Made by a program: the position numbers and the translations under genes. The notes beneath the pieces were generated by a model. It was given only the letters and a program-made list of their open reading frames with translations. It did not search any database and was not told the origin of the DNA. A DNA stretch of 64,000 nt. Origin: Chamaecrista fasciculata. Lineage: Eukaryota > Streptophyta > Magnoliopsida > Fabales > Fabaceae. Location: the NCBI GenBank assembly GCA_003254925.1, contig QANZ01019064.1:14559-78558 (forward strand), given 5' to 3'. Shown one piece after another: positions 57,972 through 64,000 of the stretch; positions within the stretch are counted from its first letter, which is position 1; each line of letters starts with the position of its first letter.

Positions 57972-60900
57972 ATGGCGGCAGGGACAATGGCCACTGCCGC
58001 CGGAGCCGCCGTGATGCTCTACTATGTCTTGAGTAGGAGACTGGCCAGGAGGGTGGAAGACGTCGACGATCCGAGCGGGGATTTGTCCAAATCCAGCAGA
58101 TCGCTTAGGCGGAAAAGGCTTTCCCGGAGACCTGCCCAAGCTCCGGCGACTCTCTTGGAATCGATTGTTACCTTGTCTGAGACTTTGCGGTTCACTTATT
58201 CGGAGACTCTGGGGAAATGGCCCATCGGCGACTTGGCCTTCGGCATCAATTATTTTATGCGCAAGCAGGTGCGTCCTTATACAAAATCAAAATTCCTATC
58301 AGAGTTTCTATTTTGGTCGATGCACGCTTTTAGTTCTTTTAGGACCTGCATTCGAGTTCATTCTGCTATGACTTGTGTTATAACTTTTGCTACATATGGT
58401 TGAAGATTTCATTCGGTTTGAAATTATTGCAGGGTAATTTACGAGTTGCTAGTGTATATGCTGGTAGTGATTGTGTACAACTCAGAGGCCCTGAAATCAT
58501 AGCGGAGTTACATAATCTCTTGAGATTGTTGACCCTATGTATGCTTTTCTCGAAGAAACCATTTCCGGTGTTTTTAGAGTCTGCTGAATTTCCCCTCGAC
58601 GATGTCCTCCTACAGAAGCCCAAAGCTGGGGTACGTGGTCCTTAACTTCATCGTCTCTATGCTGAATCTTATATATCTATTTTTATATTTAATTATTTAT
58701 CTGGGGTGGATGTGAAGAATAATAAGCCACGTCTCTCTCACGCACACTGTCATTCCCTCTGATGTCTGGGTTTTAAATTCGTGGTCTTATATCCTCCACA
58801 AGGTAAAAGTAAACGTCCTTTGATCCACAGGCCCTGAAATTGTGTTTTTAAGCAAGACCATAACTTAAAAAAAATCATGATTCCGGTTTAGGGCTATAAT
58901 ATCTATCCTGCGGAAGTCTATATCCTTTTGTGCAGCGTGAAGCTCTCTGCGTTCACGATGGCTTGCTTGTTGCATTTCATCTTTTCTCCCAGATTTGGTT
59001 TCATGAGTCTTAATATCTTATACAATAAAAGTGGAAAGCTTTACTGATATTTTATGTATTTTATTGAGGAGGGTAGGTGAACATCATGAGATAAAGAGAA
59101 ACTGAACTTTGACACCCTGTGGTATTAAACGATGACACTAGAACAACTTGTAGTGCAGAGGATCCATTCACAAAAATTAGAGGAGGTTTAAGCACACTTA
59201 CTTATATCTTCGATATTATGCCTCTAAATAAAAATATGATACATGTGGAGTAAATCTTTAATATAACCCAATACTATGGTAGCTGCTTTTAATAAATAAA
59301 TTGACTACAAGTTATATCTAAATTTTATGTGAAAAGTAAATTCTCTTTGTACAGAGACCCAAAAAGGAAAAAAAAACATGACATGCAGTTGTTTGTTAAA
59401 CTGTGGTTGCTATTTATCATTCATTGGCTTGCTTTGAACGTGCTGATAGTTGACATGTGTTTTAATTCTGAAATTGTTATGGATCTATCTCCATAGCTAA
59501 TCTATTTCCACCTGTTAGTCAAAGTATCTTACAAAATAGTATCTGCTTTTGAAGGAAAAAATCCATCTGTTACTTTTTTCCTTCCTTTTATTATTTTCCC
59601 ACCATATAATTTTCAACTACTTATTTGTTTTACTCAGTTTTAGCATGGTTTCTTAAATTTTTTGGACTGATTTGTGCTATTCAATTCGACTGTAGCTTCT
59701 GAAGCCTGCTTTCACAATCATACGTGATACAAGGTCAAAATGTTTCCTTCTATTGATCCGAGGTACTCATAGCATTAAAGACACACTGACAGCTGCAACT
59801 GGTGCTGTGGTCCCTTTCCACCATTCAGTATTAAATGATGGTGGCATAAGCAACTTAGTTTTGGGATATGCACATTGTGGCATGGTTGCTGCAGCTCGCT
59901 GGATTGCAAAGCTCTGCACTCCCACCCTACTTAAAGCTCTTGGTGAATATCCTGACTTCAAAATTAAGGTATTTTATTTTATTGTTCTGTGAAGAACCAT
60001 AAGTACAACCCTGTATGATAAATTGAAAACTTGCTTGAGCATAAAAAGGCTAGCAAATATTCTAATGTTTCGAATTCCTGTTTTTCCTACTTTCCTACTT
60101 TCCTTCTTTCTATCTTCACACTAGATGCGGCATTCCCTCAGATATTCACACACACACACACACATGTATGTATGTATACTTTCCTGCATTACTATGTTGC
60201 TAACCAATTGTCTTTTAATCTTCAGATTGTTGGGCACTCACTTGGTGGTGGTACTGCAGCGCTGCTAACCTATATTCTTAGAGAACAAAAGGAGTTATCT
60301 TCAAGTACTTGTGTCACATTTGCCCCAGGCATGTAGTTATGCTACCTTCTTTATATCTAAAATGATTACTTTAATTGGATGATTTGAGCTAATTCAGTAA
60401 TTTCTCTGCATTTTAACTACATCACATGATCTTTCCGATTTTCAATTTGTTTGATTGGATAAGAATCCATGGAATTTGTGTTGCTAGCTTATTGCAGAAT
60501 ATAGACTTTTTCCTTGAATTGGTGCTCTCATATTTGGTATTGGTCATTGATTGAAGCTAATAGTATAGTTGTATTTTTAGATCCAAATTACTTGGTCAAG
60601 TGTTATTATTGTGACTAACAAGCGTCATTATTATGACTTACTAAAGTTACATCTAACATAGCTGTGTAGCATGATATCTTTTCTCTTCTGCTTGATGATA
60701 AGCTTGAGCATTATCTGCGGCGGATTAACAGGCAAGGCTGCCTGTTTTGGCCTTATAATGGTAAACTAAAAGTCAAATATCTTCTTACTTTTTCCTAGTT
60801 TAGAAAGAGAAGTATAGAATAAAGTGTCTAGATCATGATCTATAACATGTTGATCTTGAACTTATTGGATTACATAAGCTGTTTGTAGCATGCACTTTAT

Positions 60901-62411
60901 GACGTTGAATTTTCTGACATGGGAATCTTACCTGTCTTGTTATGCTAAGCACTATCAGATATTAATGCTTTTGCATCAATTGACAATTTTGCAGCTGCCT
61001 GCATGACATGGGAGTTAGCAGAATCAGGGAAGCACTTTATCACTACCATTATAAATGGTTCTGACTTAGTGCCTACATTCTCAACTTCTTCTATTGATGA
61101 TCTTCGATCTGAGGTGCTCTAGTTGCTAACTTGTTTTCCCGACTTCATATGAAATGATATTAACTGTTTGCTAATTTTTTAATTTGGATGTTATCCTTTC
61201 GATTATGCTTTGATTCTCACACAAGTTGGTTATCATTAGGTGACCGCATCTTCTTGGTTGAATGATTTGCGGGATCAAATTGAGCGGACAAAGGTCCTGA
61301 ATGTCGTCTATCGCTCTGCAACTGCTCTTGGATCACGTCTTCCATCAATTTCTAGTGCAAAAGCGAAGGTAGCAGGTGCTGGTGCTATTCTGCTGCCAGT
61401 TACCAATGGCACTCAGGTATCTTGGAACTCCATGGTCTGTATATGATTTTTTCAGTATGCACTGCCATAGTGCTATTCTAAGATTTACTTTCGGAGTAGG
61501 ATTTTACAGTTAGTAACCGGTGTCTAAGTGTGCATGATGTGAGCAGAAAACAGTACTGTTGAATTTTTTGACAGACGTTATTCTTCAAGCTTTGGATAGG
61601 GGTTCTCCCGATTTAATGTATCTTTTTTTTCTTAGATTCTTTTTTGTATTTGCAGGTCATGATTAAGAGTGCACAAAGTGTTGCTGAAGCTGTTGTCAGG
61701 ACTCGCTCATCCTTGACATCATGGTCTTGCATGAGTGCGCGCCGCCGGAGTGTTGGCCCATCGCCTAACTCTAAAATAGAGAACTTAGGTGAAGCCTCTG
61801 TAATGTCTCAGATAACGACTGAATCTCTTTTGACCGAAGAGGTATCTAGAGAGGATATGTCAAATAAAGATGAACAATGTTCCTCGAGTCATGGATTGGA
61901 CCATGAAGACACTGATGAAGAGGAACCACTCATTCCTGCTAATCAAGGCATCACCTCTTCCACTGTAGATGACATTACTGAAGGCGAATTATGGTATGAA
62001 CTGGAAAAGGAGCTTAAGAAACAGGATAATATCGAAGCAATTCATGCCGAGGAAGAAGTGGCCGCAGCAGCCCAAGAGATAACAGAAGAAGAGAATCAGC
62101 TAACTGATGCTGCTGAAGGTAGTGAACCAACTACTACATCTGACAACTTGGATAGCCATCAATTTTACCCCCCAGGCAGAATCATGCATATAGTCTCTGT
62201 ACCTTCTTCCTCAGATGATTCACATTCAACTTCTGATGATCCCGTTGAGGAACATGTCTACTTATATGAAACACCTAGAGAGCTGTACAGCAAGCTCAGG
62301 CTTACTAAAACTATGATCAATGATCATTATATGCCCATGTATAAGAAGATGATGGAATTATTAATCCGAGAACTAGAAAAAGATACTGCTAGTTGTAATA
62401 TTGATATTTGA
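57972..62411 (+). CDS. Class-3 lipase / sn1-diacylglycerol-lipase-like protein
   Basis: Seven exons, 57972-58268, 58433-58630, 59696-59968, 60226-60328, 60995-61113, 61240-61416 and 61656-62411, give 640 residues. An N-terminal Ala/Gly-rich hydrophobic stretch (about 3-20) may anchor the protein; a lipase-3 N-terminal region follows (about 60-165). The alpha/beta-hydrolase core has the nucleophile elbow GHSLGGG (259-265, Ser261) and the acid in NGSDLVP (Asp314). The C-terminal half is acidic and Ser-rich (about 420-590); a final DHYMP (His613) is the likely third catalytic residue, by analogy. The family hydrolyses acylglycerols or phospholipids; the substrate is unknown. Intron 4 begins with GC instead of GT (TTT GCC CCA G|GCATGT); only this join keeps the conserved FAPAACMTWEL frame. 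A (CA)n microsatellite sits in intron 3 (60147-60164). Confidence 0.93.
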
Positions 62412-62648
62412 AAACTGAAAAATATAGCAAACATAATTATTTGACGTGTCATCCTACTTATGTGTGGTATTCTGTTGCCTCAAGAGATTCTCATAATTAA
62501 ATATATTAAAACATTTTTTAAAAAATAAAGAACCAAATTGAAACCAATCCTATTAAGAAATCAAGAGCATCAACACATCTTTCCTCCACCATTTAACATA
62601 TCAGAAAGAGTACAGTTATGTAGCAAAAGGAAAACACAATTTGGATTA

Positions 62649-63521
62649 TCAACCGCCATAGCGGTGCTTGAGGGACTCTGGAGGTTCCTCTTCCATGATG
62701 CCAGAGCCAGTTGTTGCCAAGTATTCACGGATTGTTGTTTTACGGTCAGCTAGATAAGTATGATCCAAGAAGTTGTTGTATGCGGTCTCGCCAAGATTCT
62801 TTGCTGCCAGTACACTGCAAAAGATTTCATGAATTCTCAGTTAACTTACATAGGGATTCCAATGGTGTATTAGGTCTTAAAAGGGAAAGCTCAGGCAATT
62901 GGGAAGGGAGGTGAGAAGATTCCAACCGTAATGTTTCCAAGCATTCCCCAGGAGTGATATGGAGAAGAAATGGAATAATTTACTAGTTCCTACTATAGAT
63001 TCCGTTATTTTTTGAAGTGACAAGAAACTAAAGATATATCTTTGATAGATATAAAAGAGCAGATTTCTAAACATACATTACAACTAATCTCTCTCATTTG
63101 ACCCATTTTTTCCGCTTATTTGTTTTAACCATCTAACATAATGAGGAGTAGCAAATTTCAAAAAATAATGGAATGTATAGTAGTAAATTATCCCTAGTTC
63201 ATGATTTTCCGGTTTTCTTAGCAGGAAATAAAGCTGAAAAAGGAAAAAGTGAACTAGTGGTTCCTGATTCCGCCTTTAACAAGAAGTACCATTTAACTCG
63301 AAAAGAATAGCAAAAGTCAGAAACCCAAATCAATGAGATACGTTTTACGCCCATTTGTTCTTGATGTTATATTGATATTGAAAGCAGTAGCTAACCAATG
63401 AACTTTCATCTGAAATATGCTTACCAGTGTCGAAGATAAACACGACAAGGTAGGACATCATCTCTCCAAATCTTATCAATATTCCACCGTCCATATTGCT
63501 GAAAGTAGATTTCCTTGCTTC
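62649..63521 (-). CDS. Unidentified conserved plant protein, last two exons (partial)
   Basis: Two minus-strand exons, 63521-63425 and 62814-62649, join in frame through GT-AG sites. They encode about 86 residues: SKEIYFQQYGRWNIDKIWRD, then DVLPCRVYLRHCVLAAKNLG, ETAYNNFLDHTYLADRKTTI, REYLATTGSGIMEEEPPESL and KHRYGG, then stop. The clean splice sites and non-repetitive, charged composition argue for a real gene. The segment is helical-looking, with no membrane span or catalytic motif that I recognise. The 5' part must lie right of 63560 and probably beyond the window; I see no clear further exon in 63560-64000. Its stop is 238 bp from the lipase stop, so the genes are convergent. Function unknown. 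Confidence 0.75.
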
Positions 63522-64000
63522 CTGAAGGCAACCGCCAATAAAAATGTAGACAATAGACAGGAAAGAACAAAGAAACAATCTAGTTCAGACAACGGGAAAA
63601 CCTCAAGAGATATAATTTTCACACTGATTTTACGTGTGAATCCTACTATTCACTGATAATATTCTGATCGGAGGAAATTACTATCCTCGGATGAACCAGA
63701 TCATTATATCAACCTTCTGCTTAGACATTAATTTATGATATCAGAGTATCAGACATCAGTTCTGATGAACTAAATATTCCTTGTGGTACCTATAGGGAAC
63801 GCTCATTTCTAGAAAACCTTGATGTAACCAGTAAATCTTGGATTAGTATGAAGCTAAAATATATATTCATTTGAATATTAACCCTTAATAAGTAGAAGTT
63901 TTGTTTCATTTTGATCCTTCCAGTGATAATGACTTTATCCATCTCCAAAACTCATTCAACTCAAACAGGAAAGTTCGTTAATCACCTAGGTTACCATTTC
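63522..64000. other. Presumed intron of the unidentified minus-strand gene
   Basis: AT-rich sequence to the window edge with no recognisable exon. The gene above needs an upstream exon ending in a single G, so this stretch is best read as intron. Confidence 0.5.

Overview
This is nuclear DNA of a flowering plant. The genes have plant-type GT-AG introns (plus one apparent GC-AG intron), the spacers are AT-rich, and the protein families are plant-specific: PR-10/Bet v 1, HIPP metallochaperone, OEP16, TOPLESS-related, P-class PPR and lipase-3. The clustered PR-10 genes, the abundant 'gtcccctaa'-type foldback elements and the look of the tRNA-derived SINE suggest a papilionoid legume. A peanut-like genome is only a weak guess from memory. 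One assembly gap (838 N) lies at 53523-54360.

Layout. 1-9.7 kb: a PR-10 cluster. Two almost identical genes lie on a >2.6 kb tandem duplication (1-2648 and about 7050-9727). Between them are a divergent third PR-10 gene, two PR-10 3' fragments and a broken RTE-type LINE. 10.9-11.8 kb: a three-exon HIPP with a CaaX tail. 13.2-15.7 kb: a six-exon GH28 polygalacturonase-like gene (minus) whose 3' UTR begins in a foldback element. 16-20.7 kb: gene-free, with MITEs and micro-insertions. 20.7-25.5 kb: OEP16 (plus), tail to tail with the mitochondrial Obg GTPase OBGM (minus). 26.5-27.1 kb: a candidate solo LTR. 27.3-29.3 kb: a two-exon mitochondrial PPR gene. 29.5-29.9 kb: a 388-bp MITE. 31.2-38.9 kb: a 25-exon TOPLESS-related corepressor (1131 aa, minus).

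39-48.9 kb is repeat-rich: degenerate direct repeats, a TRIM-like LTR element, an L1-type LINE relic, small foldback elements and a 2-kb minisatellite of about 34-bp units. 49.6-50.8 kb: a J-domain protein (minus). 52-56 kb: more elements, including a solo LTR of the TRIM family with a complete SINE inside it. 58.0-62.4 kb: a seven-exon class-3 lipase-like gene. 62.6-63.5 kb: the last two exons of an unidentified plant protein (minus), continuing off the right edge.

The genes do not form one pathway. They are a typical dicot mix of defence/ligand binding (PR-10), cell wall (GH28), organelle function (OEP16, OBGM, PPR), transcriptional repression (TPR), chaperone (J protein) and lipid metabolism (lipase). 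The most unusual signal is the repeat layer: at least eight 12-26 bp oligo(A/T) micro-insertions, most next to GGC/GGCC, each between direct duplications of 11-19 bp. They look like retroposon insertions reduced to the tail. Exon joins were deduced by eye from splice consensus, reading frame and family alignment from memory; no search was run.
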